From Russula earlei (taxonomy: Eukaryota; Basidiomycota; Agaricomycetes; Russulales; Russulaceae): 64,000 nucleotides of DNA. Of the stretch, positions 34,610 through 45,591 are shown piece by piece; the first letter of the stretch is position 1; each line of letters begins with the position of its first letter. Below the pieces are notes generated by a model, which was not told where the DNA came from, ran no database searches, and saw only the letters and a program-made list of their open reading frames with translations. Where the stretch lies: NCBI GenBank assembly GCA_025769875.1, contig JAGFNK010000156.1, positions 1 to 64,000 on the forward strand, read 5' to 3'. The translations under genes were made by a program, and so were the position numbers.

Positions 34610-34936
34610 CTCCTCCCAGTCAAAAACACTATGGGGCTGCCTCAAGACAGCCCATGGGTATAACATGAGGGCAAAATAATAGATATTGACCATGATTTTG
34701 AGTTGTAATTCATCTAATACACATGTGGAGGTGGCTTGAGTCCAGCTCCACCAATTCTCACTTAAATCTCATGAAAACAATGGGGCTGCCTAGCCCTCAT
34801 TCAGGTGATTCAGGGACAATATGTTTCATATGAATTGAAGGTGTTTTGACTGAGATATTCATCCCACACATTTGAGGGGGTTTTCTGCACCAATTTGGGT
34901 GGAATTCAAGCTCTGCCAAGTGTGCTGAAAATGGCA
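34610..34936 (-). repeat. Right terminal inverted repeat, copy 3
   Basis: Inverse of 24685-25010. The arm continues inward to about 33793 and contains an AATAAAGTTG polyadenylation-like signal near 34523. Confidence 0.75.
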
Positions 34937-35067
34937 ATGAGTTTATCCGGATCTGCTAAGGCTAAATTGATTGGGCAAATCAAGTGTATATAATCTCACT
35001 GGTGATTCAGGGTGACTCATGTTGCATCTTAGGTTACATAACTTGGGAAGTGAGCTGCCCTCTCTTA

Positions 35068-35630
35068 GGCCCCTTTTACCAACTGAGAATTCTTGAATCT
35101 TGAACTTGAACTTGGATTTTGGGATTTTCTGGGAGTGACAGGAGTGACAGGAGTGATGTAAGTGATATGATGTATATGATAAATTCATCTGCATTTTTTT
35201 ATGTTGTCATTCGCATATTCGCATATATGGGGTTACACATGATGTGTCAGCGTCAAACTCGGAGTCAAGCAGTCTGACTGGAGCTCAACATCTGGGCACT
35301 TGCAGCCCCATTTTCACCAGAGCTGCACATACAAAATGTGCACAAAGATGTGCACCCACACATTGGTGACACATATTCTGCCTTAATGACATGCTTGCAA
35401 TACCCCACTTGGAAGGAGTGGAAGGAAGGGTTAGAAAAAATATTTTACATATCACATGTAAACCCAGCAAATCACACTGAAAAATAACTCATATTTAAAA
35501 TAGACTCATATTAGTTTATTATGTCACTTACATCACTCCTGTCACTCCTGTCACTCCTGTCACTCCCGGAAAATCCTGAAATCCAAGTTCAAGTTCAAGA
35601 TTCAAGAATTCTCGGTTGGTAAAAGGGGCC
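35068..35630. mobile_element. Tourist-like MITE (PIF/Harbinger type)
   Basis: A 563-bp element with terminal inverted repeats of about 110 bp that begin GGCCCCTTTTACCAAC. The 3-bp duplication TTA lies at 35065-35067 and 35631-35633. TTA targets and GGCCC-type ends are known features of PIF/Harbinger derivatives. The TIRs carry inner tandem repeats of GGAGTGACA, about three units left and four right. No coding capacity is seen, so it would depend on a transposase elsewhere. Confidence 0.85.
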
Positions 35631-35633
35631 TTA

Positions 35634-36234
35634 AGCATTCAACTAAGTTCTAATTGTTTGGGTTGACATATTTACAATAATGTGATGCATGAGGAGAGGG
35701 CAACAAATAAATCAATTGTTTTAAAATAATTTGTAATCTGAGCTGAGTCAATTCAGTGGTCAATATATTTCACCTTTATTGACCACTGAGTTGAGTTTTA
35801 GTGGACTGGACTTATCCATTCCTGTCCATCATGATAGGTGGCTGAGCACATCGGCAAGCCTGGTACATGGAGAAGATTTGTAAGAATATCCTCTTATGGA
35901 AATGTAATTTGAGTTTGGGGGGAGAGGAAGGACACTTATGTTAAGTCAGCTAAGTTTTTTCCAGATTTTCCTGATGTAATGGCATGGAGCTCTAGTTCCA
36001 AATGCTCATGAGTAGACAAAGACTGTGATTTGAGAGACTATGAGACTAGGAGGCAGGAGATTTGACTTGAAGTCTACATGTTGGATGGTCAACACATTTT
36101 ATAGATGAGGTAGTACTACATTCTCTTTCTGTGCTAATTATCTCCTTTGCTGGCACTTTGCTGGCTATTTTCTCTCGCTGTCACACTCTGATTCATCCAA
36201 TGCGTTAGTTGTCCATGGCTAGAACAGTCCCTGT
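35634..36234. other. Unassigned AT-rich stretch
   Basis: No gene, terminal repeat or promoter pair recognised between the MITE and the Copia LTR. Confidence 0.4.
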
Positions 36235-36770
36235 GTTGAACCGGAACCCAAACAGATCAAAGAAGGCAAAGAACTTCATACAAGGTTCAAGATCTGCACA
36301 TAGATATTATGTGTTAGATAGAACTTACACATATGGCACTAGGGTTACACCTACTACGCTATCTATCACAAGATACAGCCTTATGCTGTGTCTAGAACAT
36401 TTCCACATCACGCATCACTCAGTGTGCAATATAGTGGACACCTGTAGTCACCTCTTTTGGTCTTAGGAACAGCCCTGGGTCATAGAGGTATGAATACCAT
36501 ACATGTAGACAAGTATACATGTCGCTCTACACCCCAATATCACTTGAGCACTTAGCACAACCTCTAAGGTGGGTTGCTTGGCCTGTTAGCTGTGCTCCAT
36601 GCTGCACAATAGGTTATGGGCCCTGCAAGCCATGCGCCTTCATCGGCTGCAACAATGGTGAAGCATCCCTCAAGCCTGCATGCTGTGGCAAGCTAGTTTT
36701 CCCTCTGGGGAGACTATGTTGGCTTGTTTGAATACAATACTCTTACAACCTCTAACCCCTTTTTTTAACA
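36235..36770 (+). repeat. Copia 5' LTR
   Basis: It starts TGTTGAACCGGAACCC and probably ends TTTTTAACA, giving TGTT..AACA ends. The first 360 bp match the 3' LTR at 47875-48236. The downstream limit is inferred from the end motif and the gag start codon at 36777. A separate primer-binding site is not evident, so the true end could be a few tens of bases earlier. Confidence 0.7.
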
Positions 36771-36776
36771 GCTATT

Positions 36777-38420
36777 ATGTTGTCATCTCAACCCTCTGCC
36801 CCTCTTGTCCCCATCCTTGATGGCGCAAACCATGGTATTTGATCAAAGGCTATGAAAGCCTACCTCATGTCTGTTGGACTGTGGGGTTATTGCAATGGAA
36901 TTTTTGATGTGCCAATCGTCCCTGCCCTTCCCCAGGTGCCTCTTCCCAAAGAGATTGCTGCCCAGGCTGCTGGTCAAGCAGCTCTGAAAGAATGGCATAA
37001 AGGGAATGATATGGCAGTCAGTCATATGGTCCTCAGATCAAGCATCGTGATCCAGCAGGATCTCATGACCCTGGATAATGCCAAGATGATCTGGAATTGC
37101 CTTGAAACCCTTTATTGTACAGCGACTACCATCAGTATCTACAAGGACTTTAAGGAAGCCATCTCCATTTGCATCAACCTGAGCCAGCACCCTGGCTCAC
37201 AGATGGATTGGATCCATGCTGCATTCCAGTGTCTCACCACATCCTCCCTTCACATTTCTGACACCCTGCAAGTGCTCATAATGCTTGCTGCCATTCCCCA
37301 GAAATGGGAAATGCTTGTCCACATTGTTACTCAGAACTATGAACTAGCTGACCTTAATGCTAAGGACATGCAAGAGGCCATCATCTCTCAATATCAAACT
37401 GAGATCAATTGTGATACAAGCAAGAAGCATATCATGCAGAAGCTTTCTGCTGTCAAGCACAAGCATGGTGACCCCTCCTTCCCTTCTCAGCAGCAGGGCA
37501 ATAAGCCCAAGTTTGATGAAGATAAGGAGAAATGCCAGCACAGAAAGCGTGGCGGAAAAGGAAAAGGGAAAGGCAAGGAGAAATCCCATCATAGCCATGG
37601 TCCCAGACACTCACATATTGTGGATGTTGCCGCACTCCCACTCCTGACCAGTACCACTGTTGCCTATCTGGGTCCTATGGGGATCCAACAGTGTACTGTC
37701 CCAACTGTGACTGACCCTCGCAAACGCACTCATGGCCCTTACAAGGCCTTAAACAAAGCACTTGATCTTGCTGAGGATCTTGGGGTAACCCCCACTATAC
37801 AGACAGTCAAAACCCTCGAGCAGTGGATCTTGACTCAATCCATTGCCTCATCAAGTGCAGTTAAACTACCATCGCCCATCCCTGAGCCTATGGACCAGGA
37901 CAATGGCGACTTCATGCAAACAAATATGTCAGATCTATTTGACATATATGATGGTATCCCAGAAGGTGCTGTCACCCCTGAGCGTGCTCCGACTCTGTCA
38001 GATGAACCACTTGATTGGGGCAGTGACCCTGAAGATAACAAAGTGTGCATGCACCTCCCTCTCTCCTTTCACTTGCTAGGGAACTTTTTAGCATCTACCC
38101 AGCCCCAAAGTGGGCTAGATATGTCCAATAAGTGTTTGCTTGTATCATGCAATGTACAAATTAGTCAAGGGACTACTTCCCTTCAAATTGAATGTAACAA
38201 AAATTGTTCAAGATGCAAAGGGAAGCATAGCTTGAGTAAGATGGGATCCTTATGGCTCCTTGACTCTGGCCCATCAGCAGACTTCACCTTCAAAATAAAT
38301 GACTTTATTGAGTATACACCGGCTTTGCTGCATGAAGAATTCCCTGTAAAAACACAAAATATGTGGAAGGAAAAGACGCTGTATTGCTTCAGCACACTGT
38401 CAATTCAAAGACAGTTGTAA
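36777..38420 (+). pseudogene. Copia gag and protease
   Basis: The first ATG at 36777 begins MLSSQPSAPL. A TGA at 36840, where a Trp codon is expected (HGI*SKAMK), blocks it; the frame is then open from 36852 to 38420. The gag part has the usual helical region (KEWHKGNDMAVSHMVLRSS) and a Lys/Gly-rich basic stretch (GKGKGKGKEKSHH) near 37555. The protease motif is WLLDSGPSADF at about 38253-38285; the usual form is DSGAS, so an Ala to Pro change is present. The expected CCHC knuckle is reduced to CSRCKGK. Confidence 0.8.
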
Positions 38421-38596
38421 CACGCATCTTTCCTGTTCTCTATATTCTGAAAATTAACACTCGGATACTATCAATGGGGGAGTTTTTACAACAAGGGATG
38501 CATGCATTAGGGAACAATAGACATATTTCCCTATGAGAGGATGGACACATTATCCTGTCCTCTTACCCCTTATTCCCAGGTCAAACCACATATTGG

Positions 38597-39757
38597 TTAG
38601 ATGCCGCAATTGAAAGCATGCAAGCACATTCCTTTATCTATGTGGTAGATTATGATGTCATACACCGATGCCTTGGCCACCCATCTAAGGATGTTGTAAC
38701 ATGTGCAAAGACACATACCAAGGGTCTCCCTGAAGACCTGAAAATCCCTCAGGAACAGCCAGTATGTCCTGGCTGCACACAAGGCAAAATGCCTGCATCT
38801 GTGCACCCCCCTTCTGAAACTCGTGCTTCAGCACCATTCGAGCTTATTAACTTGGACCTTAAGAGTTTCCCTGTGAAGTTGTATCATAAGTAAGAATATT
38901 TTTTCAGCTTCATTGACAATTATTCCTCCTATGCATGGATTACACTCCTAAAAAATAAAAAGTCGACCATAATGGCCATCAAACAATTCCTTGCCATGGT
39001 GAAGAACCAATATAAAGCAGGAATTAAAGAGTAGATGTCTGATGCTGGTGGAGAGTACAAATCCAAGGCCTTTGACAACATCCTAAAGGATGAAGGAATT
39101 AAAATCCTCCAAAGCGCCCCTTACACTCCACAACAGAATGGATGCACAGAGTGCTTTATGTGCACTGTAATGGACAAAGTTCAGGCAATGTGCCTTGAAG
39201 CTTGTCTACCTCCCTCCTGGTGGGAATTTGCAGTGAATCATGGGACACATTGTTACAATAGGACACTAGCCAGATGCCTTCAATGGCATACACCCTATGA
39301 AGTCCTAAAGAATGAGGTCCCTGATATTTCACACCTCAGAGTATTTGGTTGCAGTGCATATGTGCACATACCAGAAAAGCATCAGGTCAATAAACTTTCA
39401 CCTAAAAGCAAACTAATGATCTACCTTGGTCACACTGAGGGGATCAAAGCCTCACTCTTCATGAGGCTCCCAAATAATACACTTTACACTAATGCTACCG
39501 CCCTCTATGCTGAGACCCTGTACCCCAAATGTGACAAAGCATGCACTAAAGGTACCACACAGATTAATGAACCACATGAGGAACCACCACAACAACCTGT
39601 TGAAGACACCATTCCTGGTGTTGATGACCCATTCCCTACAATCAAAAATGAGTACAATGAGCAGCCTATACAGGTGCCACAAGAAGAGGAATGCGAGCAA
39701 ATGCCTGTCCCTCCTACACTGTCCCCTCCTCCTGTTGAAGAGCCTGTACCTCTTTGA
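38597..39757 (+). pseudogene. Copia integrase
   Basis: GAG-pre-integrase with the zinc-binding pattern HRCLGHPS...CPGCTQGKM (38655-38790), then the rve core with IDNYSSYAWI (first Asp), MSDAGGEYKSKAF (second Asp) and QQNGCTE (catalytic Glu). In-frame stops lie at 38890 (YHK*EYF) and 39032 (KE*MSDAGG, where Trp is expected). The C-terminal extension is Pro/Glu-rich. Confidence 0.8.
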
Positions 39758-41511
39758 AGGTCTCAGCAGTTGAGGAAAGTACCTACCCATCCTGGCAATG
39801 TCTATGGTGAATGCAGACACCCCACAGAAGTGGAAAAAGACGTTTGGTGCACACGCACATGTAGAACAATGACAGAAAACCAACCCAGTAGCTCCAGCAA
39901 GGATAGTATGTCAGGATTGGCCACGCCAGGCCCTTACCCTCCTGTCATCCTTGACAATCAACTGCCACAAGCCTCTGAGGATGAGGTAGAAGCCATTCTA
40001 CATCTAGCAAGGGAAGGGGGAGTCAAATTTCTGAACTATCTGCTCGCCCAAGCAGTTCTACTAAGTTCAGCAGCACCTGATACTGCAAAGATTTGTGAAT
40101 GGACCTTCAGGGACATTCTGCAATTGCCAAGTGAACTCCAAAAGGAGTGGAAAGATGCTTGTTGCAAGGAGTTGGAATCTCTCCACAGATGCAAAGTCTT
40201 CAAACTAGTTGATCCTCCCAAGGATTGCAAAATAATTAAAAATAGATGGGTATTCGACCTTAAGTCTGATGGTCATAAAAAAGCCAGACTAGTCACCAAA
40301 GGCTTCTCCCAAGTAGAAGGCATTGACTATGACAAAATATTCTCACCTGTGGTATGGTTTGAGACAGTCTGCCTGATGATTGCGCTCGCAGTGCTCAAAA
40401 ACTGGCACATTAGTGGACTAGATGTCAAAACAGCCTTTCTCTATGGTGAGCTTGATGAAGAGCTCTATATGGAGCAGCCTGAGGGCTTCAAAACAAAAGG
40501 CAAAGAGCAAAAGGTCATGCATCTAAAATGTGCAATATATGGACTAAAGCAAGTGGCACTTGCATGGTGGAAAGCCCTTGACAAGTCCATGGCCTCGCTC
40601 AGCCTCATTTGCCTGATGTCTGACCCTGGGCTCTTTGTTAGTAAAGACAAGAGCATCATAGCCATCATCTATGTTTATGATGTGCTCTTCTTTGGAGCAG
40701 ACAAAAAACAAATCAATAAAATAAAGGAGTGCTTCATGAAGCTCTGGGAATGTCAAGATCTGGGCAATGCCCAAGAATTTCTATGCATGCACATTATACG
40801 CAAGTCTGGCCAGATACATCTGGATCAGACTGAATATCTAAAGAAAGTGCTGCAGCATTTCAACTTGCTTAATGCAAACCCTGCTCCTACTCCACTACCA
40901 GAGGGCTATCACCCCTCTCCCAAAACTTCCGCTGCTAACCCAGCCTTGTGGTCAAAATTCCAGCAAGTTATAGGATCACTCCTATACATAATGCTTGGAA
41001 TGCATCCAGACATAGCCTTTGTGTTCACTAAATTGTCACAACATGCTGCCAATCCCTCAGAGGATCATTTAAATCATGCACTCTATATTTGCCAATACCT
41101 CTTGGGAACCGCCAATTATGCTTTGGTCTATGATGGACCATCTAATGGCAGCTTAATGGCATATGTAGACTCTGACTGGGCTTCTGATCTGACTAATCGG
41201 AAGTCCACAACAGGCTATATGGTGAACCTGGCTGGAGCAATATTTTCATGGAACTCACAAGCACAGAAAACAGTCACGCTCTCTTCCACTGAAGCTGAGT
41301 ACACTTGCTCTCCAACACAAGCAGACAGTTGGTTTGGATTAAATCATTACTAACAGAATTTGGCATCAATATTGCTCTGATCCCATTGTTCAGTGACAAC
41401 CAAGGCTCAATATTCTTAGCCTCCAACCCTGTACAAGAAAAGGGCATCAAACACATTGATTTGTGCTATCACTTCACTTGTGAAGTCACACAAAATAAAC
41501 AGGTGGAGCTA
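39758..41511 (+). pseudogene. Copia reverse transcriptase and RNase H
   Basis: Open from the TGA at 39756 to 41353, with RT motifs NRWVFDLKSDG, KARLVTKGFSQVEGIDY, DVKTAFLYGELDEELYMEQP and the RNase H blocks YVDSDWASD and STTGYMV. The RT active site reads YVYDVLFF where YVDD is expected (about 40672-40695), so one catalytic Asp is lost. A one-base frameshift near 41310 precedes the RNase H end. The frame then meets the DDE transposon at 41512 and continues at 47716-47823. Confidence 0.88.
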
Positions 41512-42375
41512 CAGTCGTGGACAAGCAAAGTCAACAAATGGGATTGCAGCAGATCACATGGGGATTGGCCTTCTAATTTTTGTGGGAATGAACTCAGAAA
41601 GTCGAAAAGCGTCGAAAAAACACATCTCCAGTATTTTTCTCATGCTTTTTTGGGACCTGCCAATTTTTTGGCTCATTTCAAAAACTATTTTTGGGGTCAA
41701 GGACAGATTCCAGATGCATCATTGCAACACGCAACACAGCATGGTGACCCTTCTGCTTCCAAACAGCCCATGCAGCTGCTTTTCCTGTCAATCTGGCCCT
41801 GTATGCACTCATGAATCTCCAGGTACGGTTGATGAACCATTGTAGGACATCAGTTGGACAGGTGTCCAGAGTCTCAACGGTGGCTTTCTTAGCATCATTG
41901 AAGCTCTTTTTGGGAAGCTCGCGGTACCTGTATTTCACCCAACCCCAGTACTACTATCACCTATGGGGAACTCATCAGTTCACGACCACCTCACCGATTT
42001 CATTTTCCCCTGTATCTGCCTGAACAACTACATTTAAAACTTCGTATTTATACTATTGAGTGCCATTAATGTCATTCTAGCAATGAAAAATGGAGGTCCA
42101 TCGAGTGGTTTTCAAGTTATATTTTGGCTGGGGGTCATGCCTGCATCACGCCTTCTGTCATGGCGGAGTGCAGAGTTTGATTCCAACTGGGTGATCACAT
42201 ACGCCAACTCCAAGGGGTCTGGGGTCACTGCTATTCTATCCCCGTAATGCCATGTTACAGACGGTCCAGTTGGCCAGCACAAGACCACACGTATGAGCAG
42301 CGGCTACAGGCTGCTTTGAGTGACTACAACAATGGTATACATTGATCTTTTGCTTGTGCGGCACTGGCCCATGAT

Positions 42376-43724
42376 GTGAGCACTGCATTCCGTACATCGC
42401 GAAGTCCTTATCCAATAATTTCCAAGGTTTCCCGCCAGATGCTACAAGACAGAGCTTCTGGGAGGCATAGGTCACATCAGGAAGCCCACCAGGATAGCCA
42501 GCTTCTCAAGCCGGCCCAGGAAAAGATGTTGTTCGATTGGTGTGACCAAATGTCCATGAAGGCGATGCCTCTGGATCAAAAGGCACTGCACGCTCATGCT
42601 CTGGACCTCTCTGGCCAGTACCCCGGAATAAACTGGCACTATCAGTTCATCAAACGCAATTCCGGTCTGACTTTCTCAAAAGCAAGAGTATTGGATCCAA
42701 AGCGCACACAAAATTTCAATAAGGCAGTGGTCCATGACTACTTTGCAAAACAACAGGAATTCGTGGATAGTTATGATGGGATACCACCAGAACATCAGTG
42801 GAATATGGATGAGAAGGGAATTCAAATGGGAGGCGGCCATAAGAACAATGGAAGGAAGTTCTTATTCATGAAAGAACGGAAACAGCAATACCGTATCAAG
42901 AGTGACTGTCTGGAGCTCGTCTTCATCATTGAGTGCGTTTCAGCAGGCAGATTTATTATGCCCTCGGGCTTTGTCCTCTCAGATGGCCCACTGCCTGACT
43001 GCCGGGATTTGGAAGGTGTCGGAAGGTGAGTTTTAATCCAGCAGTATGGCAGCAAGAATTAATATCTTTGTCTTCGCAGCATCGCAATGTCCCCTTCTGG
43101 GTGGACAGATTGCAAACTGAAGGTATCAAGATCACATGTTATAATGTCATCCATGAATACATGGAGATTCGGAAAGTTATCACCCCGGAACTCATTCAGA
43201 ACGCATTTCGCAAGTCTGGAATATGGCCCCTCCATCCGTCGGTCTTCACGGAGGAGGACTTTGCGCCTAGCATGGCATCATCATCTTTGTCGCACTTCCC
43301 ATCCTCATACCCAATAGAGGTTCCAACATCGCCTCCAGCAATCAGCTCGGACCTCAGTTCCAACTCTGGTGACAGTGATTACAGTGCCTCGGACTTGGAG
43401 GAAAGTGCCATGGACGTGACCAGCACTCATGAATCCTCAACCACTAACCCACACTTGTGCGCATGCAACTCAATAATCACGCACGCATCTTCGGCACAGA
43501 CCACGGAGGGGGTCATTTCTAATGACCAAGTTGTCTCTCTGCTCCAAGATCAAAAGCGGAGCCATCAAGAGCTGATTGTGAAAATACAATCTCTTCATCA
43601 ACAAGTTTCCATTATCACACAAACAGTAATCATGCAAGCATTGCAACTGAGTGCGGCAAATGCACACTGCACGATCGCCCAGCGAGAGGCCAACGATTTG
43701 CGCGCGAAGCTGGAAAATCAGTGA
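42376..43724 (+). pseudogene. Pogo-like transposase with internal deletion
   Basis: Exon 1 is open to 43025 (HTH region; YPGINWHYQFIKRNSGLTFS; first catalytic Asp in QWNMDEKGIQ). A 54-bp intron follows (43026-43079, GTGAGT..GCAG). Exon 2 begins SIAMSPSGWTD and then jumps, within a few codons, to the sequence that lies about 290 bp further on in copy 1 (EGIKITCYNVIHEYMEIRK). The missing piece holds the second and third catalytic Asp. The deletion also shifts the frame, so the C-terminal part (43105-43724) is open but out of phase. The C-terminal part is Ser-rich with a predicted coiled coil (LLQDQKRSHQELIVKIQSL). Confidence 0.82.
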
Positions 43725-43769
43725 AAAACAAAACCACATTCTTCAACAAAGATCAAGGCCTGGTTTGTA

Positions 43770-44312
43770 ATGCATCCCAAGCTGAAGGAAGCATTTGAAG
43801 CAGAGGAACGAAACCGAATTACCCAGGAGAGACAAGAAATACAAAAGGGCACTGAGAAAGCTGCTGAAGATTCTGCCCGTGCAATACGAATTAGTAAAGG
43901 TACTGTCTCAAAGGTTTTCGACAACTCCCTTTCATCATACAAGCGCAAGGAAGACCTCATGATCATTGCAGGTGCACTCGAGCTCTCGATGGAGGGCACC
44001 ACATCTGAGCTCACCACATGAATCAAAGAGCACCTTGCTGCACATCCAGAGTTGGAAATCAACCAACAGTTTATGAGACTCTATGGCAGACGATGTAGTA
44101 GTATGCTGTATCCCTCCTCATTGTCCCTGGCCTCCGAGTCATCAGGAGGACCCTCAAATGCAGCACAACCGTTTGTGCAACTGTCCTCACTGACACACCA
44201 CTCGGTTTTTGCTTACAGCACTACACCTTACAATAGTACTGTACCATCATTCCAGACTGAAGAAGAACCGGATTTCACTCAATTAGATGCCCATTACAAC
44301 TGTTTTCCTTAG
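43770..44312 (+). other. Second ORF region of the pogo-like element
   Basis: Two plus-strand frames in tandem (43770-44021 and 44052-44312), separated by one TGA. The first is charged and helical (EAFEAEERNRITQERQEIQK, then KEDLMIIAGALELSMEG). The second continues with EHLAAHPELEINQQFMRLYG. A domain of two short helices of this form resembles SAP or HTH modules, but I cannot assign it. It may be the last exon of the transposase or a separate accessory gene. Confidence 0.45.
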
Positions 44313-45024
44313 TCCCCACCTAATCAAATTGCCTATGTAAATACAACGGGGATGTTTCATCCCGGGTGGACTTCAATTCAGCATGTGTTACATGTCCGTT
44401 ACTTTTGTGACATCTGTGACTGGCGAGATGGCCATGAACTGGCAAGTTCCCCATAGGTGATAGTATTGTATGCAAAGTTAGAAGGAAAGAATCAAACATT
44501 ACAATAATTACTCACCATTTCAATGGGATTTAATTCACAATGGAACTTGGGTAAAAAGATGCATTTGTGTCCGGCATCCTTGATTACCACCTCAAGCATT
44601 GAAATCTGGTTCTTGAAGTCATCCTGTTGGCTTAAGAGTCAAGCAATGCAGCAATCAGTATTTTTGAGTGGACAGACAGGAGCACACTTTGCATGGAGCC
44701 CATGGACCTGAAAACCACGTTCTCAGAGGGTTTTCTCAAGTCCCTTTTGCTGACCATCTTTGGTTGTCATCTTCTGAGGTTTTCCATGCAGTTTGACAGT
44801 TGCATTTGTCATTGAGATAATTGTGTCCCATTGTCAACACTGCTTTCCACCATTGCTCTTGTTCATCTTGAAAGCTTTCAGGGCGTCAGGCGGAAGAGAA
44901 GCATGTGCTGATGATTGATCAAAGATGAAGAGTGCCTGACAGTTTGGATGCGCTTGCTCAAAAACTGGAATTGCTTGCTCTTTGACTTGTTGAATGAGCT
45001 GTTCGCAATCCCACCAAGGGTCCC

Positions 45025-45591
45025 TGTTAAGATCCGTAGGATCTTAGTACTGACTCTTTAGTGAAAGAGTTGCTTGATATAGTTCAAGCACTAGACTTCA
45101 AACCCTTTGATATTATCTCAGGAAGATTGGATGTAGAAAAGAGAAGGGGCCTCTTTCAGTTAGAGTCTGCACTACAATTTGTTTAGATCGGTAGACAAGA
45201 TGATTGTCTTGTTAAAAGTGTAAGTTGAGCGTAAGGCTCGACTTCTTGGTACCACAGACTATTTATACAATATCTTGATAACTGCTGATCCGATTCATAC
45301 AAAACTCGGAGTGCACATAGCTGAAAACCAGTAGTATCCAAATACAGAAAGCGCAATTTAAGAATGTTAGAAATGACTCACACGTGAGTCATTCTTTCCT
45401 AGTATCAGTCATGAATCAATAAGCAGTGAGTAAGCTCTTACTGATCAGGATCAGTAAGCAATCACTAAGCCAGACAGGATCAGTAAGCAATCAGTAAGCG
45501 ATCACTAAGCCAGATCAATAAGTAGACATATGAGTAATCACAGATGAGTCAGCAAAACAGATGACAGTCGGAGAACAAGAGAATCTTAACA
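45025..45591. mobile_element. Solo LTR in the DDE transposase, family 5
   Basis: The 567-bp insert starts TGTTAAGATCC and ends GAATCTTAACA, with perfect target duplications GTCCC at 45020-45024 and 45592-45596. Near 45420-45530 it has a short tandem array of ATCAGTAAGC / ATCACTAAGC units. It interrupts the catalytic part of the transposase. Confidence 0.93.

Larger units (their letters stand above)
24685..34936. mobile_element. Long inverted-repeat element, copy 3 (10 kb, loaded)
   Basis: Its ends are inverted copies of the long TIR (24685-25010 and 34610-34936). The similarity runs far inside: the right arm 33793-34936 is one piece of about 1.1 kb, matched by 24685-25537 plus 26043-26340 on the left, with a solo LTR between. 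Inside lie a decayed gene of unknown function (minus), a dead Tc1/IS630-like transposase (plus), and solo LTRs at 29666, 31826 and 32904. The element sits at the border between host sequence and 34.9 kb. ATGAGTT occurs near both outer ends but not directly abutting the left end, so the target duplication is uncertain. The arms have lost most CpG compared with copy 1. Confidence 0.65.
41954..44463 (+). mobile_element. Pogo-like transposon, copy 2
   Basis: The 2510-bp element has inverted ends CTATCACCTATGGGGAACT on both sides and TA duplications at 41952-41953 and 44464-44465. It carries a plus-strand transposase gene that lacks the middle of the catalytic domain, so it is non-autonomous. It is inserted near the C-terminal end of the DDE transposase above. 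CpG content is higher than in copy 1. Confidence 0.9.

Noticed and set aside
35140..35165. CRISPR-like or regulatory tandem array of GGAGTGACA
   Set aside because: Short perfect tandem units without spacers, within a MITE terminal repeat; the organism is eukaryotic.
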